Assembly: GCF_013409785.1 (NCBI RefSeq)
Contig: NZ_JACCBV010000001.1
Span: 1,674,001-1,738,000, forward strand
From: Microbacterium immunditiarum
GTDB lineage: Bacteria; Actinomycetota; Actinomycetes; Actinomycetales; Microbacteriaceae
Direction of reading: 5' to 3'
DNA length: 64,000 bases
Below, one piece after another: positions 35,315-44,236 of this stretch. The notes beneath the pieces were generated by a model. That model saw nothing but the letters and a program-made list of their open reading frames with translations, did not search any database and was not told the origin of the DNA. The stretch's first letter is position 1; each line of letters begins with the position of its first letter. Position numbers and translations under genes: made by a program.

Positions 35315-36181
35315 GTGTTCGAACCCGTCTTCCTCGCGCAGCAGGCGCTCAACGGCCTGAGCTTCGGCGCCCTGCTGTTCCTCCTCGCCAGCGGCCTCAC
35401 GCTCGTGTTCGGCCTCATGCGCATCGTGAACCTCGCGCATGGGGCCTTCTACATGCTCGGCGGCTACATCGGCGTCGTGATCGCGACGCTCACCGGGAAC
35501 CTGCTGGTCGCAGTGATCGCGGCCGTGGTCGCGGTGGGCATCACCGCGCTCGTCGTCGAGGTCGGTCTCCTGCGATTCGTGCGCGGGCAGGAGCTTCCCG
35601 AGGTGCTGCTGACGGTCGGCGTGTCGTTCGTCATCGCCGACCTGTGCCTCGCGATCTTCGGCGGCGACCCCCGCACGCTGCCCGTCTCGGCGACGATCAC
35701 CGGGTCGCTCACGATCGGACCGCTCACCTACCCGTGGTACCGGATCTTCGTCATGGCGGTCGCGATCGTCATCGGCATCGCGTTGGCCCTCGTGCAGAGC
35801 CGCACTCGCGTCGGCGCGATCGTCCGGGCCGGCGTCGACGACCGCGAGATCATCGCGGCGATGGGCGTGAACATCCGGTGGGTGTTCACCGGCATGTTCG
35901 TCGTGGGTGCGGCGCTCGCCGCGATCGGCGGCACGATCGGGGCCGGCATGATCAGCGTCCGCCCCGGCATCCAGGACGAGGTCCTGCTGTACGCCCTCGT
36001 GGTCGTGATCATCGGGGGCCTCGGCAGCGTGCCCGGGGCTGCCGTCGGCAGCGTGCTCATCGGCTTGATCGACGCGTTCGCGAAGGCGTGGATCCCCGAC
36101 CTCGCGTACTTCACGATCTTCGCGCCCATGGCGCTCGTGCTCGTGCTCCGCCCGACCGGCCTCTTCGGAAAGGCGGCATGA
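35315..36181 (+). CDS. livH: Branched-chain-amino-acid-type ABC transporter permease
   Basis: A 288-residue LivH-type permease with about eight hydrophobic helices. The family N-terminal block QQALNGLSFGALLFLLASGLTL and the cytoplasmic coupling segment (ALVQSRTRVGAIVRAGVDDRE) are clear. The GTG at 35315 is the start that leaves only the conserved N-terminus; its ribosome site (GGAAGG) is far, about 12 nt. The stop overlaps livM (ATGA). Liv-type importers carry amino acids, but also amides, urea and aromatic acids, so the substrate is open. Confidence 0.92.
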   Translation: MFEPVFLAQQALNGLSFGALLFLLASGLTLVFGLMRIVNLAHGAFYMLGGYIGVVIATLTGNLLVAVIAAVVAVGITALVVEVGLLRFVRGQELPEVLLTVGVSFVIADLCLAIFGGDPRTLPVSATITGSLTIGPLTYPWYRIFVMAVAIVIGIALALVQSRTRVGAIVRAGVDDREIIAAMGVNIRWVFTGMFVVGAALAAIGGTIGAGMISVRPGIQDEVLLYALVVVIIGGLGSVPGAAVGSVLIGLIDAFAKAWIPDLAYFTIFAPMALVLVLRPTGLFGKAA

Positions 36182-37239
36182 TGCTGGCGAAGCTCGTCGA
36201 GACCCGCACCGTCCGCACGCTCGGGGCGCCGCGCAGCGCGCGCACGCGCATCATCACGCTCGTGAGCATCGCCGTGGCTCTCGGCATCGCGCTGGCCCTG
36301 CCGTACCTCGGCACGACGGCGTACGTCATCTCGCTCGTGACGACGATCCTCATCGCGGGGCTGCTCGCGGCGAGCGTGAACTTCCTCGTGGGCGACGGCG
36401 GGATGGCCTCCCTGGGTCACGCCGGGATCGCCGCGGCGTCCGCCTACGGCGCCGCCTGGGCGTCACGTCAGGGGATGGACCCGGGGATGCAGGTCGTCTT
36501 CGCCCTCGGCACGACACTCGTCGTGACCTTCGTGTACGGCCTGTTGTCGATGCGCACGAGCGGCATCTACTTCCTGATGGTGACGCTCGCGGTCGGGATG
36601 GTCGTGTTCGGACTCGCGTACCGCCTGTCGAGCGTCACCGGCGGCGAGAACGGGATCACGGGCATCCGTCGCCCCGATTTCATCGCCGAGTACTGGACCT
36701 TCTACTACTTCGTGCTGGCCGGCTTCGTCCTCGGGACGCTCCTGCTGTGGGTCGTCGGGCGTTCGCCGTTCGGTGCGAGCCTCCGCGGCATCCGCGACAG
36801 CGAGAGCCGCATGCGCAGCCTCGGCTACTCCGTCCCGTCGTACAAGCTCAGCGCGTTCATGATCTCGGGAATCGTCGCGGGCTTCGCCGGCCTGCTGTCG
36901 GTGTGGCACACGCACTTCGTGAGCCCCTCGGCGGCCGGCGTGCACCGGTCGGTGCTGCTCATCGTCATGGTCATCCTCGGCGGTGTCGGCACGACGTTCG
37001 GCCCGCTCGTGGGCGCCGCGATCGTCGTGCTCGTCGAGAACGTGCTGTCGAACTCGGTCGAGCGGTGGCCGACCGTGCTCGGCCTGATCTTCATCCTCGT
37101 GATCCTGTTCGCCCGTGCCGGCGTCGTCGGGAGCCTGCAGAAGCTCTTCCGACGATGGCGGCGAAGGTCGGACGGACCACCCGGCGAGCAGGATCTGCTC
37201 GAGAACAGCCCAACCACCGATAGCAGTCACACCGCATGA
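36178..37239 (+). CDS. livM: Branched-chain-amino-acid-type ABC transporter permease
   Basis: A 353-residue LivM-type permease. It has a basic cytoplasmic N-terminus, the conserved NFLVGDGGMASLGHAGI block (about 67-84) and the coupling region SPFGASLRGIRDSESRMRSLGY. The start overlaps the livH stop; two adjacent ATG codons (36178, 36181) are equally possible. The stop lies 11 nt before the binding-protein ATG. Confidence 0.92.
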   Translation: MMLAKLVETRTVRTLGAPRSARTRIITLVSIAVALGIALALPYLGTTAYVISLVTTILIAGLLAASVNFLVGDGGMASLGHAGIAAASAYGAAWASRQGMDPGMQVVFALGTTLVVTFVYGLLSMRTSGIYFLMVTLAVGMVVFGLAYRLSSVTGGENGITGIRRPDFIAEYWTFYYFVLAGFVLGTLLLWVVGRSPFGASLRGIRDSESRMRSLGYSVPSYKLSAFMISGIVAGFAGLLSVWHTHFVSPSAAGVHRSVLLIVMVILGGVGTTFGPLVGAAIVVLVENVLSNSVERWPTVLGLIFILVILFARAGVVGSLQKLFRRWRRRSDGPPGEQDLLENSPTTDSSHTA

Positions 37240-37250
37240 AAGGAATCGCC

Positions 37251-38543
37251 ATGAAGTCGATGAAGACCTCGGCTCCCGTCCGGCGGGCAGGGGCGGCGGC
37301 CCTCGGCGTCGCCGCCGTGCTCGCACTCGCAGCATGTGCCCCTCCAGGAGCGGCGCAGCCGTCGGAGGCTCCCACCGAGGGTGAGACCGCCACCGGCACG
37401 CTCAAGGTCGGGTACATTTCGCCCATCACGGGCAACTTCGCGATCGCCGGCCAGGAGATGGTCGACGGCTGGAACCTCTACTGGGAGGTGAACGGGAACG
37501 AGGTGAACGGCGTCACGGTCGAGACGATCGTCGAAGACGACGCCGGCAACCCCGAGACGTCGCTCACGAAGGCGAAGAAGCTCGTCGAGTCGGACGGTGT
37601 CGACGTCGTCATCGGTCCGCTCCTGGCCAACACGGCCCTCGCGGTCGCGGCGTACACGTCGAGCGTCGGCATTCCGAGTCTGCAGCCGGTCGCGGCCGCG
37701 GATGACCTCACGCAGCGCCAGGCGAACGACCTCACGGTCCGCACCGGCTCGCAGTCCGGTTCGCAGACGAACTTCCCGGGAGGCCAGTGGGCTGCCGGCG
37801 AGGGCCACAAGACGGCCGTGACGCTGTGCCCCGACTACGCCTTCGGGTGGGAGTCGTGCGCCGGCTTCAAGCAGGGCTTCGAGTCCGAAGGCGGCGAGGT
37901 CGTCGCGCAGTACTGGTTCCCCAACGGCACGTCGGACTTCTCGACGTACGTCTCGCAGATCCAGGCGGCCGGCGCCGACATCGCGTTCGTCGCGACGGCG
38001 GGCGGCGCGCCCGGCCCGGACTTCCTGCGCAGCTTCCTCGGCCTCGGGCTGGGTGGGAGCCAGGAGCTCCTGATGAACTGCTGCGGCATGGACCAGGCCA
38101 CGCTGCGTGCGCTCGGGCCCGAGATCGAGGGCTTCAAGTCGGTGAGCTACTGGGCCGAGGGTCGCGACAGCGACGCGGTGCGCGAGTTCTCCGAGGCCTA
38201 CGGCGAAGCCTACGAAGGCAAGCTGCCCTCGGCGAACGTCGCCGGCGGCTACATGACGGCGAGCCTCGTGGCGGCGGTGCTCGACGAGAACGGCCTCGTC
38301 ACCGGTGAGGAGCTCGTGTCGGCGATCACGGAGTACACGTTCGAGGACAGCATCTTCGGGCGCGTTTCGTGGGACGAGTTCAACAACACGGTCGGCCCGG
38401 TCTACATCCGCGAGGTGCAGGAGGTCGACGGCAAGTGGGTGAACGTCCCGATCGAGACGTTCGAGGACGTCGACCAGTGGCTGGGCAAGGACCCCGAAGA
38501 GGCCATGCAGCAGCCGACGTACAGCCAGTCCTTCCAGGGGTAG
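37251..38543 (+). CDS. ABC transporter substrate-binding lipoprotein, LivJ/amide-binding type
   Basis: A 430-residue extracytoplasmic receptor. The signal peptide ends in lipobox LAAC with Cys29. The mature protein begins with the family block LKVGYISPITGNFAIAGQ and includes GPLLANTALAVAAY and the Cys-containing LCPDYAFGWESCAGFK. ATG 37251 is chosen because GAAAGGA lies 7 nt upstream; ATG 37236 overlaps the livM stop and is possible. The fold is that of leucine, amide and aromatic-acid receptors. Cys residues in CPDYAFGWESC and NCCGM are unusual and may form disulfides. The ligand is unknown. Confidence 0.9.
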   Translation: MKSMKTSAPVRRAGAAALGVAAVLALAACAPPGAAQPSEAPTEGETATGTLKVGYISPITGNFAIAGQEMVDGWNLYWEVNGNEVNGVTVETIVEDDAGNPETSLTKAKKLVESDGVDVVIGPLLANTALAVAAYTSSVGIPSLQPVAAADDLTQRQANDLTVRTGSQSGSQTNFPGGQWAAGEGHKTAVTLCPDYAFGWESCAGFKQGFESEGGEVVAQYWFPNGTSDFSTYVSQIQAAGADIAFVATAGGAPGPDFLRSFLGLGLGGSQELLMNCCGMDQATLRALGPEIEGFKSVSYWAEGRDSDAVREFSEAYGEAYEGKLPSANVAGGYMTASLVAAVLDENGLVTGEELVSAITEYTFEDSIFGRVSWDEFNNTVGPVYIREVQEVDGKWVNVPIETFEDVDQWLGKDPEEAMQQPTYSQSFQG

Positions 38544-38544
38544 C

Positions 38545-39351
38545 GTGCACACGATGACGGATCAGGCGAAGGTCCCGGGCCCGCAGGGGCCCGGGGCCGG
38601 AGCCCCGGCGCTCGTGGTGTCGGGCGCCGGCAAGAGGTACGGCGGCGTGCAGGCGGTCGTCGACATCTCGCTCGAGCTCGCCCCGGGCGAGCGCATGGGG
38701 GTCATCGGACCCAACGGCGCGGGCAAGACCACGCTGTTCAAGATGATCGCCGGCGACGTGCGCCCGACGACCGGCGCGATCGAGATCTTCGGCCGCGACG
38801 TCACCCGCATGAGCACCGCCCGGCGTGCGCGGCTCGGCGTCGGACGCACATTCCAGGTGTCGAACCTGTTCCGCGACATGACGGTGCTCGACAACGTCCG
38901 CGTCGCCGCGCGCGGCGGGACGGCGAAGGCCCGTGTGTTCTGGCGTACGCAGGGGCTGTCGGATGCCGTGACCCAGAGCGCGTTCGAGCACCTCGAGTCC
39001 GTCGGGCTCATGTCGCGCCGCAACGACACCGTGGCGAACCTGTCGCACGGCGAGCAGCGTCAGCTCGAGATCGCGATGGCTCTCGTGGGCGAGCCCGACC
39101 TGCTGCTGCTCGACGAGCCGGCGGCGGGTCTCTCGGCGACCGAGCGCACGACGCTGCGTGAGCTCATCGAGCAACTGCCCCGGACGCTGCCGATCCTGCT
39201 CATCGAGCACGACATGTCGCTCGCGCTCGGTCTGACCGACCGGGTGATGTGCATGGAGAACGGGAAGCACGTCGTGACCGGCACCCCGGAAGAGGTGCGC
39301 GAGCACGAGAAGGTCAAGGAGATCTACCTGGGAAGGCGTGGCCAGAAGTGA
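38545..39351 (+). CDS. livG: ABC transporter ATP-binding protein, LivG type
   Basis: A 268-residue ATPase. Walker A GPNGAGKTT, the LivG-specific GVGRTFQVSNLFRDMTVLDNV, signature LSHGEQRQLEIA and Walker B LLLLDEPAAGLS are present. The GTG at 38545 lies 4 nt after an AGGGG; ATG 38554 is an alternative. The stop overlaps livF (GTGA). The first 25 residues are a Gly/Pro/Ala-rich extension. Confidence 0.92.
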   Translation: MHTMTDQAKVPGPQGPGAGAPALVVSGAGKRYGGVQAVVDISLELAPGERMGVIGPNGAGKTTLFKMIAGDVRPTTGAIEIFGRDVTRMSTARRARLGVGRTFQVSNLFRDMTVLDNVRVAARGGTAKARVFWRTQGLSDAVTQSAFEHLESVGLMSRRNDTVANLSHGEQRQLEIAMALVGEPDLLLLDEPAAGLSATERTTLRELIEQLPRTLPILLIEHDMSLALGLTDRVMCMENGKHVVTGTPEEVREHEKVKEIYLGRRGQK

Positions 39352-40061
39352 CTCTCGAGGTGAGCGGACTGCACGCGGGCTACGCGACGGCGCGCGTGCT
39401 CAACGGCGTCGACTTCACGGTCGAGTCCGGTCAGAGCGTCGCACTGCTCGGACGCAACGGCATGGGCAAGACGACCCTCGTGCGCGCGATCTGCGGATTG
39501 CGCCCGCCGGCGATCACGGCCGGATCGATCGCCTACGAGGGCGCGGAGCTCACGAAGCGCCCGAGCTACCAGATCTCGCGCGCCGGCATCGCGATCGTCC
39601 CGCAGGGCCGCCGCGTGTTCGGCTCGCTCACCGTGACCGAGAACCTCACGGTCGTCCCGCGGCGACGCCGCGCGGCTGGCGAGGCGTGGACGGTCGAGCG
39701 CGTTTTCGAGTTCTTCCCGCGCCTCGCCGAGCGGTCGAAGTCGATGGCGCGGTCGCTCTCGGGCGGCGAGCAGCAGATGCTCGCGATCGGGCGGGCGCTC
39801 ATGTCGGACCCGACGCTGCTCATCATGGACGAGCCGAGCGAGGGCCTCGCGCCGAACGTGCTGGACGTCATCCAGGACCGGCTCGAGGGGCTGCGCTCGT
39901 CCGGCCTGTCGATCCTCATCGCGGAGCAGAACGTCGACCTCGCCCTCGAGATCGCCGAGCGCGTGATCGTCATCGACGACACGGGCACGGTCGCCTGGAC
40001 GGGTGCGCCTGCCGAGCTGCGCGCCGACGCCGGACTCCTCGAGCGCCACCTGAGCATCTAG
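39348..40061 (+). CDS. livF: ABC transporter ATP-binding protein, LivF type
   Basis: A 237-residue ATPase. Walker A GRNGMGKTT, the LivF-type IVPQGRRVFGSLTVTENL, signature LSGGEQQMLAIGRALMSDP and Walker B LLIMDEPSEGL are clear. The GTG start overlaps livG. It ends 14 nt before the amidohydrolase gene, so transporter and enzyme are probably one operon. Confidence 0.93.
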   Translation: MTLEVSGLHAGYATARVLNGVDFTVESGQSVALLGRNGMGKTTLVRAICGLRPPAITAGSIAYEGAELTKRPSYQISRAGIAIVPQGRRVFGSLTVTENLTVVPRRRRAAGEAWTVERVFEFFPRLAERSKSMARSLSGGEQQMLAIGRALMSDPTLLIMDEPSEGLAPNVLDVIQDRLEGLRSSGLSILIAEQNVDLALEIAERVIVIDDTGTVAWTGAPAELRADAGLLERHLSI

Positions 40062-40075
40062 GCGAGGTCGCACCC

Positions 40076-41740
40076 ATGACGCCCAGCGCTCCCGCCGCTC
40101 TCCCCGTCGTCGACGTCGTGCTCCGTGGCGGACGCATCTCGACCTTCGCGGATCCCTCCCAAGGCCCGGGAGAGGTCGAGGCGATCGCGCTCGCCGGCGG
40201 CCGAGTCGTCGCGATCGGGAGCGACTCCGACCTCGAACCGTATCGAAGGCTCGCCGCGCGAGTCGTCGACCTGGACGGCCGTCGCGCGATCCCCGGGCTC
40301 AACGACGCGCACATCCACGCCGTCCGCGCGGGCGTGTCGTGGACGCGCACGATGCACTGGGAGGACGTGCGGTCGCTCGACGAGGCGCTGGAGCGGACGA
40401 AGGCGGATGCCGCGTCCCGCGGTCCCGGCGAATGGGTCAGCGTCATCGGCGGCTGGCATTCGACCCAGTTCGCCCAGCGGCGCGGCCCGACGCGCGAGGA
40501 GCTCGACGCCGTCGCCCCCGACAACCCCGTCTACGTGCAGGAGCTGTACGACCTCGGGACGCTCAACTCGGCGGGCCTGCGTGCGTGCGGGTTCACCGAC
40601 GAGTCCGACGACCCGCCGCGCGGCACCCTCGTGCGCGATGAGCGCGGGCGCCTCACCGGCGAAGTGCGGGGCGTGGGCGCGTTCGCGGTTCCGACCGCGC
40701 TCGCGCTGCGTGTCGCCCGGGAGGAGGCCGAGGCGGGCGTGCGCGCGATGAACGCGGAGTTCGCGCGGCACGGGCTCACGGGCGTCGTCGACGGCGGAGG
40801 GCTCATGGTGACTCCGCGCGACTACGACGCGCTCTACACGGTGTGGCGCGAAGGCGGCCTCGACGTGCGCACGCGGCTCTTCCTGTCGGCGTGGACGCGC
40901 GGGGGAGAGATCGACGACTTCCGTTCGCTCACCGACCTCGTCCAGCCCGGGTCCGGCGACGAGATGCTGCGCATCGCGGGAGCGGGCGAGATCCCGCATC
41001 TCGGATGCCACGACCTCGAGGGTCTCGACCCGTTCGAGCTGCGCGACGACGCGTACCGCGAGCTCGTCGAGATCGTGCGCGTGTGCGTCGAGCGCGGCTG
41101 GCGCATGATCGTGCACGCCGTGCTCGACCACTCGCTCACGCGCGTCCTCGACGCGTGGGAAGAGGTCGATCGCGAGACGGGCGGGATCACCGGGGCCGGG
41201 TTCGCGATCGTCCACGCCGACGAGGCGTCCGTGGCGAACCTCGAGCGCATCGCGCGGCTGGGCGCGGGAGTGCTCGTGCAGAACCGCATGGTGCTCAAGG
41301 GCGGCGACTACGTCGTCGCGTGGGGCGCCGATGCGACCGAGAACGCGCCGCCGATCGGCACCATGCGCGATCTCGGGATCGTCATCGGCGGCGGCACCGA
41401 CGCGACGCGTGCGAACTGGTTCTCGCCGTGGGCCTCGATCTGGTGGCTCGTGACGGGCGCCACACTCGACGGACGCGGGGTGCGGCATCCGCGACACCGC
41501 CTCACGCCGTTCGACGCGCTCGCGACGTACACGCGCGACGCCGCCTGGTTCACAGGCGAGCAGGGTCGCCGCGGGCGGCTGCTCCCGGGATACGACGCCG
41601 ACGTGTGCGTCCCCACGGTCGATCCGCTCGCGTGCCCAGAGGACGAGCTGCGCGACATCATGAGCGACCTCACGATCATGGGCGGCCGGGTGACGCACGA
41701 CTCGGGCGTGCTCGCGTGGACGCGGGGAGGGGTGTCATGA
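40076..41740 (+). CDS. Cytoplasmic YtcJ-like metal-dependent amidohydrolase (amidohydrolase_3)
   Basis: A 554-residue enzyme of the YtcJ/N-substituted-formamide deformylase group. It shows the N-terminal beta-sandwich strand DVVLRGGRISTF, the metal motif PGLNDAHIH (about 80-88), later His residues in IVHAVLDHS and IVHADEAS, and Asp in GGGTDATRANW. No signal peptide is seen, unlike the two relatives near 52-56 kb. It is linked to the liv importer, so hydrolysis of the imported amide or cyclic imide is a fair guess. The stop overlaps the XRE-cupin start (ATGA). Confidence 0.87.
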   Translation: MTPSAPAALPVVDVVLRGGRISTFADPSQGPGEVEAIALAGGRVVAIGSDSDLEPYRRLAARVVDLDGRRAIPGLNDAHIHAVRAGVSWTRTMHWEDVRSLDEALERTKADAASRGPGEWVSVIGGWHSTQFAQRRGPTREELDAVAPDNPVYVQELYDLGTLNSAGLRACGFTDESDDPPRGTLVRDERGRLTGEVRGVGAFAVPTALALRVAREEAEAGVRAMNAEFARHGLTGVVDGGGLMVTPRDYDALYTVWREGGLDVRTRLFLSAWTRGGEIDDFRSLTDLVQPGSGDEMLRIAGAGEIPHLGCHDLEGLDPFELRDDAYRELVEIVRVCVERGWRMIVHAVLDHSLTRVLDAWEEVDRETGGITGAGFAIVHADEASVANLERIARLGAGVLVQNRMVLKGGDYVVAWGADATENAPPIGTMRDLGIVIGGGTDATRANWFSPWASIWWLVTGATLDGRGVRHPRHRLTPFDALATYTRDAAWFTGEQGRRGRLLPGYDADVCVPTVDPLACPEDELRDIMSDLTIMGGRVTHDSGVLAWTRGGVS

Positions 41741-42399
41741 CGGCGGAGCTCGGCGGGCGCATCCGCGAGGCCCGCATCGCACGGGGACTGAGCCTGCGCG
41801 CGATGGCGGCCGAGGCCGACATCTCGCCGAGCCTGCTCTCGCAGGTCGAGACGGGCAAGGTGCAGCCCTCGGTGAGCACGCTGTGGGCCATCGTGACGTG
41901 CCTGGGGCTGTCGATCGACGAAGTGCTCGGCCACTCGCCGGCGTCCCGCGAGCCGTTGCGCGTCGAGCATCCGAACCCGATCCAGCGGGCCCGCGACGCC
42001 CCCGAGATCGTCGTCGAGAACGGGGTCACCTGGCGGGGCCTCGCGGTGATGGATCCGAACGTCGATGCCGTCCTCGTGACCTACGCGCCGGGCGCGGCGA
42101 GCTCTCCCGACGACACCCACATGCGCCACCCGGGCACGGAGTACGGCTATCTCATCCGCGGTGAGCTCACGCTCAAGATCGACTTCGAGACCTACCTCAT
42201 CCGCGCGGGCGATTCGTTCTGCTTCAGCTCGTCGCGCCCGCATCTGTTCCGGAACGACACGGATGCCGTGGCCGAAGGCGTGTGGTTCGTCGCGGGCCGC
42301 GCGGGCGCGGCATCCGCCCGTTCCGCACCGGGCCCCGTGCGCGACGCCGTCGACGCGCTCGACGCCATGAGCCGCCTGCCCCGCCGCGTGGGTGGGTGA
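41737..42399 (+). CDS. XRE-family regulator with C-terminal cupin domain (first of two)
   Basis: A 220-residue regulator: helix-turn-helix at about 8-64 (GGRIREARIARGLSLRAMA, SPSLLSQVETGKVQPS), then a cupin barrel about 110-195 with PGTEYGYLIRGELTLKI and RAGDSFCFSSSRPHLFRN. Such proteins often sense a small ligand and control the adjacent catabolic genes. The start overlaps the amidohydrolase stop. A second XRE-cupin gene follows 20 nt later. Confidence 0.92.
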   Translation: MTAELGGRIREARIARGLSLRAMAAEADISPSLLSQVETGKVQPSVSTLWAIVTCLGLSIDEVLGHSPASREPLRVEHPNPIQRARDAPEIVVENGVTWRGLAVMDPNVDAVLVTYAPGAASSPDDTHMRHPGTEYGYLIRGELTLKIDFETYLIRAGDSFCFSSSRPHLFRNDTDAVAEGVWFVAGRAGAASARSAPGPVRDAVDALDAMSRLPRRVGG

Positions 42400-42419
42400 C
42401 CCGACGACACAGGAGACCG

Positions 42420-43052
42420 ATGCCCGACCTGGACACGCCGTGGAACACCGTCGGAGAGCGCCTGCGCTCGGCGCGGACGACCGCCGGGATGTCGGTGCGC
42501 GAGCTCGCGCGGCGGATCGGCGTCTCGGCCAGTCACGTGTCGCAGGTCGAGCGCGGGATCGGCGCATTCAGCGTGCCGGCGCTGTACTCGGTCGCGCGCG
42601 AGCTGGGCGTGTCGATGAACGAGCTGCTCGACCCGCCCGCCGCTCCTTCGGGCTCGCGCGCCGCGCGCCGGTCGACGGGCCGCGACCTCGCCGTGTCGGG
42701 CATCGTGCAGCGGGCCGCGGACCACCCCGTGATCAAGCTGAGCTCGGGCCCGAGGTGGAGCCGGCTGACGGTCGTCGGCGAGCCCGACGCCGAGTTCCTC
42801 GAGGTCGTGTACGCGGCGGGCACCCCCGCGCCCGCCGACGACATCCGGCATCAGGGCCGCGAGTACGGCGTCGTCATCTCGGGGCGCCTGAACGTGCTCG
42901 TGGACGGCGCCGAGACGATCCTCGAGCCGGGGGACTCGATCGTGTTCGACTCGCACCTGCCGCATCGGTTCTGGAACGAGTCCGACGAGGACGTGCGCGC
43001 GATCTGGTTCGTGCGCGACCGCATCACCGGAGGCTCCGTGCCGCACGCGTGA
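42420..43052 (+). CDS. XRE-family regulator with C-terminal cupin domain (second of two)
   Basis: A 210-residue regulator with helix-turn-helix at about 11-66 (GERLRSARTTAGMSVRELA, SASHVSQVERGIGAFS) and a cupin domain at about 110-200 (HQGREYGVVISGRLNVLV, EPGDSIVFDSHLPHRFWNES). A clear ribosome site AGGAG precedes the ATG. It shares the architecture of the preceding gene but is clearly diverged, so the pair is an old duplication or two independent recruits. They might form heteromers or respond to different ligands. Confidence 0.92.
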   Translation: MPDLDTPWNTVGERLRSARTTAGMSVRELARRIGVSASHVSQVERGIGAFSVPALYSVARELGVSMNELLDPPAAPSGSRAARRSTGRDLAVSGIVQRAADHPVIKLSSGPRWSRLTVVGEPDAEFLEVVYAAGTPAPADDIRHQGREYGVVISGRLNVLVDGAETILEPGDSIVFDSHLPHRFWNESDEDVRAIWFVRDRITGGSVPHA

Positions 43053-43087
43053 GTCCGCCGCGCGATACTGTGGCGCCGGAGGTGGGG

Positions 43088-44119
43088 ATGCCCGAGCGCG
43101 ACAGCACGAGGCGCGTGACGCTCGACGACGTCGCCCAGCGCGCGGGCGTCCACAAGGCGACCGTGTCGCGCGCGCTCGACCCGGCCACCGCGGGCCTCAT
43201 CAGCGACGAGACCGTCCGCCGTGTGCGGGAGGCCGCCAGCGAGCTCGGCTACGTGCCGAACATCGTCGCGCGCGGCCTGCGCAAGAAGGCCTCGATGACC
43301 GTCGGCGTGGTCATCCCCGACCTCACGAACCCGTTCTTCCCGCCCATCGTGCGCGGGATCGAGGACCACCTCCAGCCCCGCGGCTACACCGCGCTCATCG
43401 CCAACACCGACGGCGACGACGCGGTGGAGGAGGCGCAGTTCACGACGCTCCTCGGGCGTCGCGTCGACGGGCTCATCGTCGCGACCGGCCGGCACGGCGA
43501 CCAGCCCGTGCTCGAGCGCGCGCATGAGGCCGGCGTGCGGGCGGTCATGCTCAACCGCGACGCGGGGTCGCTGCCGTACCCGCTCGTGACCGGCGACGAC
43601 GCGACGGGGATCACGGCGGCCGTCGAGCACCTCCACGGGCTCGGGCACCGCGATGTCGTGCACATCGCGGGGCCGCTCGACCTGTCGACGAGCATCGTGC
43701 GCGCCGATGCCTTCCGGATCGCCATCGCCGCGCACGAGGGGATGCGGGGAAGCGTGGTCGAGGCATCCGCTCTCACCGTCTCAGCCGGCCGCGAGTCGAT
43801 GGAGGCCGTGCTCGCCGACGGATCGCCGACGGCCGTCGTCGCGAGCAACGACCTCATCGCTCTCGGTGTGCTGCGCGCGCTCCGTGCGCACGGCCTCACG
43901 TGCCCCGGTGACGTGTCGGTCGTCGGCTTCAACGACATGCCCTTCGCCGAGGATGTGCAGCCACCGCTCACCACCGTGCACGTGCCGACGACCGAGATGG
44001 GTGCCGAGGCGGCACGGATGCTCCTGCGCCAGATCGATGGCGAGCGGCAGGATCACGCGCGAGTGGTGCTTCCGGTCTCGCTCGTCGTGCGGGGATCGAC
44101 GGGCCCCGCGCCCCGCTGA
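43088..44119 (+). CDS. LacI-family transcriptional regulator
   Basis: A 343-residue repressor-type protein: LacI headpiece at about 9-60 (VTLDDVAQRAGVHKATVSRAL, YVPNIVARGLRKK hinge), then a periplasmic-binding-protein-like effector domain (GVVIPDLTNPFF...). It begins 35 nt after the second XRE-cupin gene, with GGAGGTGGGG before the ATG. A perfect palindrome GCAATCGATTGC lies 47 nt after its stop in front of the next operon, the expected type of LacI-family site. The effector is unknown. Confidence 0.93.
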   Translation: MPERDSTRRVTLDDVAQRAGVHKATVSRALDPATAGLISDETVRRVREAASELGYVPNIVARGLRKKASMTVGVVIPDLTNPFFPPIVRGIEDHLQPRGYTALIANTDGDDAVEEAQFTTLLGRRVDGLIVATGRHGDQPVLERAHEAGVRAVMLNRDAGSLPYPLVTGDDATGITAAVEHLHGLGHRDVVHIAGPLDLSTSIVRADAFRIAIAAHEGMRGSVVEASALTVSAGRESMEAVLADGSPTAVVASNDLIALGVLRALRAHGLTCPGDVSVVGFNDMPFAEDVQPPLTTVHVPTTEMGAEAARMLLRQIDGERQDHARVVLPVSLVVRGSTGPAPR

Positions 44120-44132
44120 TCGAGAGCCGCTG

Positions 44133-44161
44133 TTGACATCGCGAGCCGTATCCGGTTGATT
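44133..44161 (+). promoter_or_regulatory. Promoter of the ridA-like operon
   Basis: TTGACA (44133-44138) and TTGATT (44156-44161) with a 17-nt spacer. The -10 is imperfect. It lies between the LacI gene and the ridA-like gene, giving a leader of about 70 nt. Confidence 0.55.
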
Positions 44162-44165
44162 GAGT

Positions 44166-44177
44166 GCAATCGATTGC
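44166..44177. promoter_or_regulatory. LacI-type operator GCAATCGATTGC
   Basis: A 12-bp perfect palindrome with the central CG typical of LacI/GalR-family operators. It starts 4 nt after the proposed -10 and so covers the transcription start, a classical repression position. The adjacent LacI-family gene is the natural regulator. Confidence 0.65.
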
Positions 44178-44236
44178 GCGCGAACGGTCGCGCCGCGATC
44201 GACGCAGGGACTCGTTCGACGAAGAGGGGGCCTCCC

